DNA of 64,000 bases from Gibbula magus (lineage: Eukaryota; Mollusca; Gastropoda; Trochida; Trochidae), in the NCBI GenBank assembly GCA_936450465.1, contig OW388293.1, positions 28,153,860 to 28,217,859 of the forward strand, in the 5' to 3' direction. The notes below the pieces were generated by a model that had not been told where the DNA came from, ran no database searches, and saw only the letters and a list, made by a program, of their open reading frames with translations. Shown here one piece after another: positions 10,101-19,812 of the stretch (positions are counted from its first letter, which is position 1; each line of letters starts with the position of its first letter). Position numbers and translations under genes: made by a program.

Positions 10101-12722
10101 TTACCGAATACCCTTATAAGTAGATTTAACCATGCAAATTGGATAACTGTACAACCAGACTTGCATATGAGAAATATAACGTTATTCGAGAACAATACGA
10201 TGAGGCCTGTGAGTCGTTGCTTTTCACACTATTTAAAAAAAAAAAAAGTTTGAGAAGACCCCGATTGGATTGGTAAAAAGATGACACTTCCAATTTAAAC
10301 GTTATAAACATTTACCCGAAATCATCATGCAAAACGTTATAAAATGTGCAGAGTGAAAAAATAATATTCTCTTCTCAAGTTAATATACCTTATGAATCTT
10401 CCTTACATGTTTAAACACAATGAACGTTCAATGTATGAAAGGAGAGAATAAAGAATGTATTAATTGTTATTTTACTTGCCATGGGCAAATTACAACGTCA
10501 TCGCTGACTGCACAACTGACTGTGATTGCAAACAATACTAATTCTATATGTCAAGGCAAGAAAGACGTCCAACAGAGGCAACCAGTACGCAATTGCAAGC
10601 TCTGGGGAGAGAATACATCCAATATCGAATAAATAACTAACTTCACACTCTCAGCAACGGATTCAGATTGACCTATATAGCTATATATCGTTTATAAAGC
10701 CTTATTATAGCTCACAAGAACTATTTAGTTACACTTATAAAAGGGGCTGTAGCATGGTTTTTGCAAAGTTTATTTTTTTCAAATTTCCCATTTATAATGA
10801 AAGTGTATGTAATTAAGGTTTATTACATCTTATTACACAAAACAATTATCCGTAGTGGTAATAACGATGTTAGGTGTATAGCAAACATTGCAGGGCGGCC
10901 ATTTTATTGTGCACACATTTCATTATTTCGAATAACAAAACGATTTCTAAAACTGTACCGAACCATGTACACTCATTTTTAACTTGATTAGAAGAGAGAA
11001 GGGTGTTTTATTATTGGTGACATTGTTTTTCAAATACATTTCATTGACTTATTTGACCGAAAAAACGTGCTACTCCCCTTTACAATTTATTTATTGTATT
11101 CAAATCTCTATGTTCTGACTTGGAAGCTATCTTTGATTTGCAGTGCATATATCCACAGCTTGAAACGAGCCATTTTGAATCAGCTTCTGTACGTGCTATT
11201 TATAGCTCGTTAAGCGCTCGGTTCAGTTACAACGCTGCTGGGCCGTGTCCATAACAGCGAGCGCTTATAATCGCTCATTGATTGCTCAATGTAGCGCTCA
11301 AGTAGCGCTTATTCTTTCCTTAACGACACCGTGAAAAACCTCAAAAATCGCTCGCTTTGCTACGTAGCGCTACATTGAGCAATTGGGTTCAAGAGAGGTT
11401 TAAAAGTAATCACTAATTGAGCGACTACTTTGAAACCTCTCTTGAACACGGCCCCGGTTTGCTGCTGTTAGAATACGCAAGAGAGGAACGTTATTGTCGT
11501 TTACGGTCTTAAATATTGAATAATGAACTAAGAGCAAGTGAAAGTTGCTAAAAGACTGAATAAGGGATAAGGAACTGGGAATAGTTCGCTGGGTTCACAC
11601 TTTGAATAACGAATAAGGAACTGAGACATATTCGCTAACTTCACATTTTGCATAAGGAATAAGGAACTGAAAATAATTCGCTAACTTCGTATTTTGAACA
11701 AGAGAATTAGTGAGCACAGCTCACTCAAGATACCCCCGCTTTTAACATTGGTCAAAGAGAAATGTTTGAAAATAGCAAAAGGGCATCAATGTTTAAACTT
11801 TTGTATGGACAGACCATTATATATAAGTATTATTAAAGCAGAGTAAGTATAACACTGTAAGCATATTTTAGAAGTAAAAGTCGAAAAATTTGAAAAATGG
11901 CATTAAATATGCAAATGAGGGTATGAAATATAAAAATGACAAATGTACACATCAGTGGTTTCGTAACATTTGAACAATTAGTGTCTGGATTATGAGTGGA
12001 ACAAAAAGTGTGAATGGCGAAGATGAACAAAGAAAATTTGCATAAATTATGCAAATGAGGGTATGGGGTATGAAACATACAAATAGCAGATGTACACATC
12101 ATGGTGATTATATGTATCAAGTTACAAGACATTTGAACAATTAGTATTTGAGTTATGAGTGAGACAAAAAGTGTGAATGGTTAAGTCAAAAACGGAGAAA
12201 ATTATGCAAATGAGGATATGAAACATACAAAAGGCAGATGTACACATCGTGATGATTATATGTATCAAGTTACAAGACATTTGAACAATTAGTATTTGAG
12301 TTATGAGTGGAACAAAAACTGTGAATGGCAAAGTCGAAAAACGGAGAAAATTTGCATAAATTATGCAAATGAGGGTATGAAACATACAAAAGGCAGATGT
12401 ACACATCATGGTGATTGTACATATCAAGTTTCGTGAAATTTGAGCAACTGGTTTCAGAATTATGAGCGGAACAAAAACCGGACGGACGCACGGACGCACG
12501 GACCAACGTGGTATCCCGACTACTTCGTAGCGGGGGTATACCGACTACTTCGTAGCGGGGGTATAATAAGGAATGATTAACTGGGAAATATTCACTAACT
12601 TCACAGACCGTCTTTCTTGGCTTTTGAGCTGAACTGTTTTGTTAAGCTTTGTTAAACATTATGTACTTACGGCTTTTGCACCCTGAACGACTGTAACTTC
12701 CTTGTTGATAGCGAGAAGTAAT
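4148..12722 (-). CDS. PARP14-like macro-domain gene (spliced, partial)
   Basis: Seven minus-strand exons are recognised: 12722-12671, 10047(or 10044)-9992, 8881-8750, 5507-5406, 5183-4941, 4679-4586 and 4185-4148. From 10047 downward they join in one frame at AG/GT junctions. The four exons from 10047 to 4941 give about 177 residues with the order of a macro domain: a KIYLRVGDL strand, ADVLVNT, an AILEAGG segment, a VFHVVLQQW strand, then FPALGAGFHRFP and a conserved helix. Macro domains bind ADP-ribose or its polymers; in PARP14-type proteins they sit upstream of an ART domain, which I do not see here. The next two exons encode a low-complexity linker. No start, stop or catalytic domain was found, so the gene probably extends in both directions. 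The junction after 12671 is uncertain in phase. Other macro proteins remain possible. Confidence 0.75.
4586..4679 (-). CDS. macro gene, exon after the macro domain (94 nt)
   Basis: The acceptor TCTGGCACAG and donor GCTG|GTAATA frame an open exon starting EFVGRYEGKPVDHKNYFSK. Its entry phase (0) matches the donor of the macro exon at 4941 and its exit phase (1) matches the exon at 4185. No domain was recognised in it. Confidence 0.6.
4784..4846. repeat. 19-bp tandem repeat, ~3.5 copies
   Basis: GGTAACTATGTCTTATA repeats three times after a GGTAGCTATGTCTTATA unit and before a diverged GGTAAATATGTCTCC unit. It lies in an intron of the macro-domain gene. Confidence 0.85.
4941..5183 (-). CDS. macro domain C-terminal exon (81 codons)
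   Basis: This is the strongest macro-domain exon. It begins ILRKVVKECLQWAEKQN after acceptor GCCCTCAG and contains SIAFPALGAGFHRFPGNRSA, the glycine-rich phosphate-binding region and following helix of PARP14-type macro domains. It then has VKIALHRRDEITKKVVWFA. Donor AATAAT|GTAGGT leaves phase 0. Confidence 0.8.
5406..5507 (-). CDS. macro domain middle exon (34 codons)
   Basis: It runs from acceptor TTGAAG to donor GAGAAG|GTATG, phase 0 at both ends. The peptide VGEIAQTNGGTLNCKKVFHV then VLQQWMN matches the central strand of a macro domain, where cysteine plus VFHV is typical. The acceptor is preceded by an AT microsatellite rather than a pyrimidine tract. Confidence 0.72.
5518..5684. repeat. 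AT-rich microsatellite (AAAT/ATAT/TTAA units)
   Basis: Shifting short-period repeats occur in sequence: AAATAAAT, then ATATAAAT, then AAATTAAT. The block lies between a macro-gene acceptor and the start of a transposon copy. Confidence 0.9.
5685..8258. mobile_element. two tandem copies of an ACTAGGATTGCCAAGG element
   Basis: Copy I begins ACTATGATTGCCAAGGCAA at 5685 and copy II ACTAGGATTGCCAAGGCAA at 6741. Both go through TTTGAACTCCATGTT and GAGCTATCAAAC blocks. A second long block (GTCCCTTTGAACATATAGTAG to GAAAGAAGTCGAAAAT) occurs at about 6190-6620 and 7620-8025. Copy I ends in a CTGCACAAAAAAAAGGG A-rich tail, copy II in CGGACAAAAAAGGTC plus A-run. At 8172-8254 two 34-bp copies of AATAGGTTTTCCAGACGTAG with GTCTTGAAGACC are the inverse of the left end. 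No transposase is visible. The whole block lies in one intron of the macro-domain gene. Confidence 0.65.
8750..8881 (-). CDS. macro domain N-terminal exon (44 codons)
   Basis: Acceptor CCTCTGCAG leads into ADVLVNTIGTTAKLIAGSVS then YAILEAGGNSLQEELTKHCP, phase 0 at both ends. The D-V-L-V-N-T strand and the glycine-containing loop are the adenosine-side signature of macro domains, although the usual GGG of the loop is replaced. The donor CTGAAG|GTCGGA is weak; the next exon oddly begins with the same GTCGGA. Confidence 0.75.
9031..9450. repeat. degenerate (GGAT)n-like low-complexity block
   Basis: TGGATGAATGG, GGTGAATG and GGATGG words recur over about 400 bp with strong strand bias (few C on the plus strand). 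The long His/Ser/Ile/Pro open frame on the other strand is a product of this composition. Confidence 0.6.
9992..10047 (-). CDS. macro domain first-strand exon
   Basis: Acceptor ATTTTCAG(CAG) and donor GAGGAA|GTGAGG bound GNMSCKIYLRVGDLAQEE, the first beta strand leading into the ADVLVNT exon in phase 0. Two CAG acceptors 3 bp apart (exon start 10047 or 10044) give an optional extra codon. Confidence 0.65.
10051..11236. other. intronic spacer, no feature recognised
   Basis: AT-rich intron of the macro-domain gene. No terminal repeats, RNA gene or exon-like frame is convincing. 11150-11236 has CGCTCG-rich words leading into the MITE that follows. Confidence 0.45.
11237..11455. mobile_element. 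GGGCCGTGT MITE containing a long hairpin
   Basis: The left end GGGCCGTGTCC and right end CACGGCCCC are inverted. Inside, AGCGCT/GCTCAATG words form further inverted repeats. At 11387-11447 a 61-bp near-palindrome runs from GTTCAAGAGAGGTTT to AAACCTCTCTTGAAC around an AATTG loop. A second copy of the inner part lies at 24808-24950. Confidence 0.65.
11565..11706. repeat. ~47-bp minisatellite, interrupted by an insertion
   Basis: Three units with AATAAGGAACTG, TTCGCTAACTTCAC and TTTTGAATA start near 11565, 11612 and 11659. A fourth unit continues at 12569-12605, on the far side of the element at 11709-12565, which therefore inserted inside the array. Confidence 0.7.
11709..12565. mobile_element. 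second TACCCCCGC-family element with tandem monomers
   Basis: The left end is AGTGAGCACAGCTCAC then GATACCCCCGC; the right end is AGCGGGGGTATA, with the last 29 bp (CCGACTACTTCGTAGCGGGG) duplicated. The core is about four monomers of 145-160 bp, anchored by GATGTACACATCA at 11943, 12088, 12237 and 12396, with TTTGCATAAATTATGCAAAT between units. A CGGACGGACGCACGG tract precedes the right end. It shares ends and architecture, but not monomer sequence, with 1669-2492. Open frames over it are artefacts of the monomers. Confidence 0.72.
12671..12722 (-). CDS. macro gene, upstream exon of uncertain frame
   Basis: Acceptor TATCTCTCAG and a strong donor GCC|GTAAGT bound a 52-nt exon. One frame reads LLLAINKEVTVVQGAKA, resembling the run-in to a macro domain, but leaves phase 0 while the next exon needs phase 1. 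Another frame (ITSRYQQGSYSRSGCKS) fits the phase. An alternative donor 11 nt earlier (CAGG|GTGCAA) would reconcile the first frame. The correct choice is open. Confidence 0.45.
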
Positions 12723-12977
12723 CTGAGAGATAACATATGTAGGTGTGTCATAAATCAACAAGCACTTTAACCCAACATGTGCATGGTGTAAATAATTAAT
12801 CTACCTTTGTTTATAGTACCCATACTCGCTACCTGAATATCTTTTGCAGGTTTAAACCGTGTTCCCGTCAATGGGTTCGGTGTGTATGCGTGGGTTAAAT
12901 AAAACGCCCATCCTTAGTTTGTAATTGTGTAGCTTACGTTGTCCCTTTAGATCAATTTGATCTGATAATAGATAAGG

Positions 12978-13271
12978 TGGTGGTGGTGAGTTGGGGTTTA
13001 ACGCTGCTTTCAAGAGTATTTCACTTATATCGCGGCTGCTAGTATTATGGCAGGGAGAAAGCCTGCAACGCCATGTGGCTATGCATTGCGGTGAAACCTG
13101 CGAGCATCGACTGGAACTAGCAAACCATGGGTGGTACCACGCTGAAATTCAGTGTAGCATTGCACCCAAACCTTACTGCGTGTAGAACAGTTCTCTACTG
13201 CAGACAAAGATTCGAACCCGGACCCCTTGATCCGAAGCCGAACGCGCTTACCACTGCGCTATCCCGCCCCC
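12978..13271 (-). mobile_element. tRNA-derived SINE with 14-bp target duplication
   Basis: Read on the minus strand it starts GGGGGCGGGATAGCGCAGTGG (A box TAGCGCAGTGGTAAGCG) and has a B box GGGTTCGAATC. A tRNA-unrelated body of about 200 bp and a (CCA)n tail follow. Perfect direct repeats GATAATAGATAAGG flank it at 12964-12977 and 13272-13285. A diverged copy in the other orientation lies near 30928-31175. The small plus-strand open frame over it is not a gene. Confidence 0.88.
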
Positions 13272-13285
13272 GATAATAGATAAGG

Positions 13286-13795
13286 ATTGACTACCTTGAA
13301 TCATGTATCTGGATATATAAGTAAAGACGAAACAACTACCTCATGTGTGCATCTAGTATATATTGTTAACAAAATGTAAATTATGACTAGGTGAGGGGGT
13401 GGGTATAGTTGGGGAGTTTTTTTTATAAAGCATTTAATGTTATACTGGATCACCCTAACCCCTATCACCCGCTGCAACAGTAAATTGATAGGCCTACTCA
13501 GTATTCGTACCTGTCCCAGAGAAGAGAGGTTGTATTACTGACGATCAATGGTTCACATTCCTTTGTATAGTATGTCACAGGCATCTTAAAAAAACCCATT
13601 AAGTAATAGTTCTACAAAGATACAAGCTCTAAAACAAAATAAGAATAAAATAAGGTACATGTACTTGTAGCCTACATCGGTTTCTGGAGCATGATAAATC
13701 AGTCAATATAGCAGTACCTACTACCTTAGCTTATCTCAATGACATATTGTCTTCTTGAGCTATGCTGCCATGCTCTCCGTGACTTTCACCTACAT
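13286..13795. other. spacer, nothing recognised
   Basis: No exon, terminal repeat or RNA gene could be supported here. Upstream exons of the macro-domain gene may lie here or to the right of the Ty3 element, but I could not identify any. Confidence 0.4.
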
Positions 13796-13871
13796 GGGCT
13801 GGTATTGCTGAAAATACATGAATTTTTTTTTATTTAGGACGTATCATTTTCAGCAATAGGCCTACCAGCCC
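13796..13871. repeat. short foldback sequence (MITE remnant)
   Basis: GGGCTGGTATTGCTGAAAAT at the left and ATTTTCAGCAATAGGCCTAC followed by CAGCCC at the right pair across about 30 bp, with a five-base bulge. This is typical of a very short foldback transposon. Confidence 0.6.
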
Positions 13872-14219
13872 CTGTGTTTTCTCCCACACCAGTTAGTAAC
13901 AGCGGAGGGTAGCCCAGCGTAGGCGAGAATGATCGTATGAAGACATCTAAGACTGAATTGCATATGCCCAGTCTTTAATTTCGATCCAGTGCTCGATAAA
14001 GGCCTTGGCCGTGTATGGGTTTATATCAGATGAACTATGTCAGTCCCGTTGATCGGATACAAGCATATATTAAACCAATACATATTTAATTATAACAAGC
14101 AAATTTTAATTAAAAGCTGGACCTACTTTAATGTGCGGCTTATCTCCGACATCCGACCCTAGAAAAGACAAATAATATCTATTGGAATGTACTTTCGGTT
14201 TCGCTTTAGGTTCTATTTT

Positions 14220-14336
14220 CTAAGTAAGATAATAATAACATCCAAAACCACCCAAGAGCGAAGTGTAATGTATCGCTCGCCTCTTTCTCACATGACTCTT
14301 ACAGCATTGCTGAGTCATTTTCACGAACGGTGTTAA
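14220..14336 (-). repeat. left half of an older repeat split by the Ty3 element
   Basis: The sequence from TAATAATAACATCCAAAACC to GGTGTTAA matches 25563-25676, and the sequence just right of the Ty3 element (23506-23570) matches 25673-25730. The Ty3 element therefore interrupts one copy of a repeat whose uninterrupted copy is at 25.6 kb. Confidence 0.75.
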
Positions 14337-15496
14337 TGTAACAGCTCTTGTAACTCGCCGAGGCGAAGGATGACGAGGCTGTTTGGGGTTCAATCGTTTA
14401 TTTCGTTGGAACCAGTTGATCCAGTATTTAATATATAGCCCTGTAACATAGGGGGCAAAACAATATAACATTTGATAAACATTACATTTCATTCAATACG
14501 TCACAATGCAATTTTTGATATACAATAACACATGGTGTAGTAGAAACATTACATCATGTTGAAATGACAAACATATACAAAGGCTCATTTAAAAGTATTT
14601 CACAATTACACCAACTCACATTACATACAATATTAAAACCAAATGTGATACAGTATAGCACCATAATACAAAAATGCATTCACTCACATATCTGTGGAAT
14701 ACAGCAATACCAAGCACATGGTGGCGCCCATCTCAGTGTCACTCCAATTATGTCTGTAGTACACAAACAGTATCACCATTCATTCATTCTGACACAAATC
14801 ACACATGTGAGATGTTGTGTAAATTACTGTGATGTAAGTTATAATTATAAGACATAATTGAGTTTTTGGAAATAATATAACTTTGGAAAGATATTATTTT
14901 ATTAGTGTACCTGAGATATAATAGATAATGATATAGTTTTAGATTATAGTTAGCTATACAATTTATACTTTTAGATATAAGATAATATTTCACCTGCATT
15001 AACATGCACTATGAAATTATCATGTCAAACAATTATGGCTCACCTGTGTCAATCTCTGTGTCCCAATGTGAAGTGAAGGTGACATGCACAGGTGCAAAGT
15101 TAGAAAGCACTGTTCCTTAATCAGCCAATCAGATGCCTTAATAACTGATCATGTGATAAAAAATCTGCCACGGACACCACCTTGACCTTAGACCACTGAC
15201 AGGAAGCCTTGACCTTCCAGCCAATGCTGACATGCTCAATGCAATATAACTAAAAACTGTCACTGCCGCCTTAAGCATCAACAAAATTGATAAACTTCAG
15301 AATCACAAATAACATATAAAATACCACCACCATATAAAACCCTTTTTATTGAAATATTTTATATTTTATTATTTTTATTTTGCATTTCTAAGAATTATAG
15401 TAAAATGACCACAACCACAATATGACATCGTTGCAACTAGTACAACTGTAAAATTCAAAACAGTGGAAAGTTAAAATGAAACTCAATACTGCCACA
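14337..15496 (-). repeat. 3' LTR of the Ty3 element (long form, 1160 bp)
   Basis: It matches 22592-23505 end to end except for about 246 extra bases after TTTAATATATAGCC (roughly 14452-14697). Small open frames in it are not genes. The TATATAG and ATATAATAG words may include the promoter, but I cannot place it. Confidence 0.93.
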
Positions 15497-15512
15497 CACT
15501 ACCCCCCACAAA
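15497..15512 (-). other. candidate polypurine tract
   Basis: Directly upstream of the 3' LTR in element orientation is TGTGGGGGGTAGTG. This G-rich tract is in the position where plus-strand DNA synthesis is primed in LTR retrotransposons. Confidence 0.6.
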
Positions 15513-15531
15513 AGAAATGGCGTCCCCGCCA

Positions 15532-18500
15532 TCATCCATGACCCTGAATTACTGTAAGCAAAACATCAGCCACTTTAGGAGGTAGGTTGTTGAACATACT
15601 ACTCATTGCCAAATTCTCCAAGAATCTTGCCTTTTCTAGCCATTCTGGAGGACGTACGGCATGAGCCATAACGAAGTCACCACTTGTATGCCACGCTGGT
15701 TTACGTCGTTGACGTCCAGATCGACGTGGTTCACTATCTGAAACGTGATTCTGTGCTTCTACACTGTTCAATTCCGAAATGTATTCCGAATTTCAGTTGA
15801 CACACTTGTATTTTCTTCATCCATGTCATCGTTGTTTTCCTCAGCATTTTCTTGAGATAATGGTACCATCTCGGATTCAGAAGCTTCATCACCAGACTCT
15901 GATCTAGAATCCTCAACATCCGATCCAGAATTACTTGATCCATCATCAACCTGTTTTACTTCTGTTTCAGTCTCAGTGGAAGTTACTAGACCTGATGTAC
16001 TTTCTGACTGTTCAGTGTCATCTGTTACATCCAGAACAGGCTCCTCTTGCTGGGAATACTCATTTGTTGGAATAACTTGCTTGCTTAATACCTTCCTTGG
16101 CTTAGGTGTAGGGCGTTGTGTGTTGTCAATATCCACACTGCTAATAGGAAGAAGATGATTTCTGTGCAGGGTTCTAGACTTTCCCTCTCCCGCTTCCGGA
16201 TTGACTACATAAACTGGAATGTCTAAATTTGGATGTTCTTCAACAACATATGCCTCTTCTTCCCATTTATCAGCAAGTTTATGTTTCCCTTCAAATGCAA
16301 GTTTTCTTACCAACACTCTGTCACCAACCATGACACTTGCTTCCCGAGTTCTCTGATCATAACTTTGCTTCTGCCTGTCTTTAGCTTTCTTGGAAAGTTT
16401 TGCTGCAAGGTCATATGACTTCTGTAACCTTTCCTAGACATTTTGTATACGACTGTTTTGGCTCCTCCGAGTTCCTGTCGATACCAAATGCCAAATCAAT
16501 TGGTAATCTGGGGTGACGACCATACATTAAAAAGAAAGGAGAAAACCCTGTTGTTACATGCCGTGTACAATTGTACGCATGGACTAAAGGTGATACATGA
16601 ACTTTCCAATCTACTTTCCGGTTTGGTTCCAAAGTGCCTAACATGTTGAGAAGAGTGCAATTAAACCTCTCGCATTGTCCATTACCCATGGTGTAGTTCT
16701 TGATTTCTTGATACCAGTTAATGCACACAACTCTTGAATAAGGCGTCCTTCAAAATTCGCACCCTGATCAGAGTGGATTCTTGCGGGGTAACCAAACTGA
16801 TAAACAAAGTTATTCAGAAATACTTCAGCAGTGGTACGAGCTGTCATGTTCCTGGTTGGAACAGCTATTGAATACTTGGTAAAATGATCTGTTATCACCA
16901 AAATATGTTGGTAATTACCTTTAGAAGGTTCCAAAGTCAAGAAATCCATGGCAACTAGTTCTAGTGGGTATGATGTTTCTATACTCACTAGTGGCGCTCT
17001 AGAACTTGTATTTGATTTCCTGTGCAAACAGCGAACACACTGCTTAATCCAATTCTCCATCTCTCCTGCCATTCCTGGCCAAAAGAATCTTTCTCTGATT
17101 AAAGACAATGTTCTGTCTCTTCCTAAATGTCCCATATCATTGTGTAAACTTTGTAGAACCTGTTTCCTTAAATGAGAAGGAATAACCAACTGCTCATTCG
17201 TCCCGTCACCACTGTCTGTGATTCTATAGAGAACGCCCTGACACAGTTTCAGGTTCTCAAATGTCCGCAAATAGGAATTCAATTCACTTGTGACTTGACC
17301 TTTCTTTGGCACCAGTCCTAATCTTATCCACTTTATGACATCAGCCAAAGTCGGATCCTGAAGTTGTTCCTTTCTCTAGCTCCTTGGAGTCATTTCCTTC
17401 AGATCCTGACCTGCTTCAGTTTCCAGTACCAAATCTGGCGACATGCTCAAACACTTCAATATAATTGGATGCTGATACAGACTGACAAATGGCCTTTATA
17501 GATTCTGAGGAAATCTTTTCACTTGCCTCTGTTGCATATTGTGGAATCCTAGATAATGCATCTGCATCTATGTTGGATTTGCCAGGCCGGTACATAATGT
17601 CAAAATTGTAAGCCGATAATGCAGCGAACCATCTATGGCCCGTTGCGTCAAGTTTGGCTGTGGTTAGAATATAGGTCAAAGGATTGTTGTCTGTATATAC
17701 AGTGAATTCGTTCTGATAGAGATACTCATGAAACTTTTCAGAAATGGACCATTTCAGAGCAAGAAATTCCAACTTGTGGGCACTGTAGTTTTTCTCTGAC
17801 TTGGATAATCCTCTACTGGTATAGGAGATAACTTTTTTGTAACCATTCTGAGTTTGATACAAGACCGCACCTAACCCATTCTGACTCGCATCTGTATGCA
17901 GCTCAAATGGAAGTGAATAATCACAAAACACTAATACCGGCGGTGATGAAAGCCTATCTTTGAGTTCCATGAATGCTTGTTCTTGTGCGTCTCCCCAAAC
18001 CCAGTCCATTGTAGATTTACCTTTCTTGTCCGTAGGCTTTGGCATAAGCAAAGATAAAGGCTTGGACGTCTGTGAAAAGTTGTGAACAAACTTCCTATAG
18101 TATCCGGCGAAACCTAAAAATTGCCTGACTGCCTCTGGATTGGTTGGTCTTGGCCAATTTCTAATAGTTTCTACCTTGGACGAATCTGGTTCTACACCGT
18201 CCTTGGATATTACATGGCCAATATAGGTACATTTCTCCTTAAAGAATTCACACTTGTCTGGGGCTAATTTTAGATTGCACTCCCTCAATCTCTGCAAGAC
18301 TCTGGTCAATCTACGAAGATGTTCTTCATAACTATCAGCGAAAATGATCAGATCATCAATGTAGATTACACATATTGATGGATGTAAATCTCCTAGACAA
18401 TCTTGCATCAATCGTTGAAAGGTCGCAGGACTATTACAGAGCCCAAATGTAAGCCTATTGTACTAAAAAAATCCTAACGGACCCACGGTAAATGCTGTGC

Positions 18501-19812
18501 GTTCTTTGTGCTCCTCGATAATCTCAACCTGGTGATAACCTGATTTCATATCCAGCTTTGAGAAATATGAACTTCCGGCCAAACAGTCCAGTACCTCATC
18601 TATCCTGGGCAAAGCAAAACTGTCTTTTATAGAAACCTGATTTAGCTGTCTAAAGTCAACGCAAAGTCTAAGTTTTCCATTCTTCTTCCGACATAGGACA
18701 ATATTGGAAGTCCATGGGCTATGAGACTTTCTAATAACACCACAAGCTAGCAATTGTTTAAGATGCTCTCGTACTTCTTCAAATAGTGAAGGAGGAATCC
18801 TGCGATAACGCTGCTTGAAAGGAGTGTTGTCCTTCAAATATATCCTATGTTTCACAGCTGATGAATGACCAAGGTCTAAATCTCCATGTGAAAATACATC
18901 AATGTGATCTTTTATGACATCAAGTCCTTCTGCAAACTGCTCTTCAGATAGATTACCCTGGTGAACTTCTATTTTACTGAGAAGGATTTCCATATCACTT
19001 GTCTTGTCTAAGTTAACATCCTCAACAGAAACTGGTTGAAGTTCACATACTATAGCTCTGGGCTGTACAACTACAGTATGGGTGGTAACATTAGACAAAT
19101 GGACATCAATTGGATCTTGATCCTGATACTTGTAGTACACGAGAGAAGGCGACACGTCCAAATCAGTAGGTATCGTTGAGTTAATACTACCCTGAAGAGT
19201 AGCAAGTGACTTCGGATAGCACATCTCCTTGTCAACATATCCCTTTAGAACAACTTGTGAATTCGCTGGCACAATGATACTTCTACACTCTGCACTTCTA
19301 ACTAAAACTAATCTCCAATTCCGTTTAGCCAATTGCTTATCCCTGATGACAATATTGCGGAAAGTCAAATACCATGGAGTGAAAAGATTAGCTTTCTGCA
19401 GAAACCTTGCACCATGCTCTGATCTACATCTATTCAGGATAGTTGAAAGAACATTTGTCCCCAATAATACAGGCACCGAGAGATTATACCGACTGTCAGG
19501 AACTACCAATAACAAACACTGCATGTTCACTAATGAATCACCTGTTGATGACAAATCTACAGATATGAACCCTAAATATGGCAAAGCACCACCATCGGCA
19601 CACTCTATATCAATCAACGTATCCAAATTATGCAAAGGAAGATGTGAAAGATGTTGCACATAGAAAGACTCACTAACTGTTGAGACTGTTGAACCCGTAT
19701 CAAGTAGAGCTATACATGGCTTGTCACAAACTACCACAGATGTCTCATTGGGTTCACCAACTAATCCCGCTGGGAGTTGTTTGTTGCTTGAGAACTGCGC
19801 TGATTGACCCAT
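15532..19812 (-). pseudogene. pol: Ty3 pol: protease, RT, RNase H, integrase (broken)
   Basis: The frame opens inside gag (52-nt overlap, -1 relative frame), as in elements using ribosomal frameshifting. Protease: ALLDTGSTVSTVS near 19690. RT: LRLCVDFRQLNQ and FSKLDMKSGYHQVEI, with VIYIDDLIIF (YIDD at 18363-18352). RNase H: FELHTDASQNGLGAVLY and VYTDNNPLTYIL. Integrase: H2C2 finger, then catalytic Asp in AMDFLTLEP and HSDQGANFEG; the Glu region (NGQCERFN) is in another frame. A C-terminal acidic/basic tail follows. Visible breaks: an in-frame TAG at 18465-18463 inside RT; a frame change and stop between integrase and RNase H at about 17418-17345; a frame break between the integrase Asp and Glu near 16690; another near 16415-16450; and one near 15770. 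These could be real decay or partly sequencing indels. Confidence 0.92.

Noticed and set aside
11833..12506. Overlapping minus-strand open frames of 78-125 codons with repeated MCTSA.CMFH motifs
   Set aside because: They are periodic translations of the 145-160-bp monomers in the 11709-12565 element.
19229..19663. 144-codon plus-strand frame antisense to pol
   Set aside because: It lies opposite the Ty3 protease region, has no recognised domain and is explained by the coding strand beneath it.
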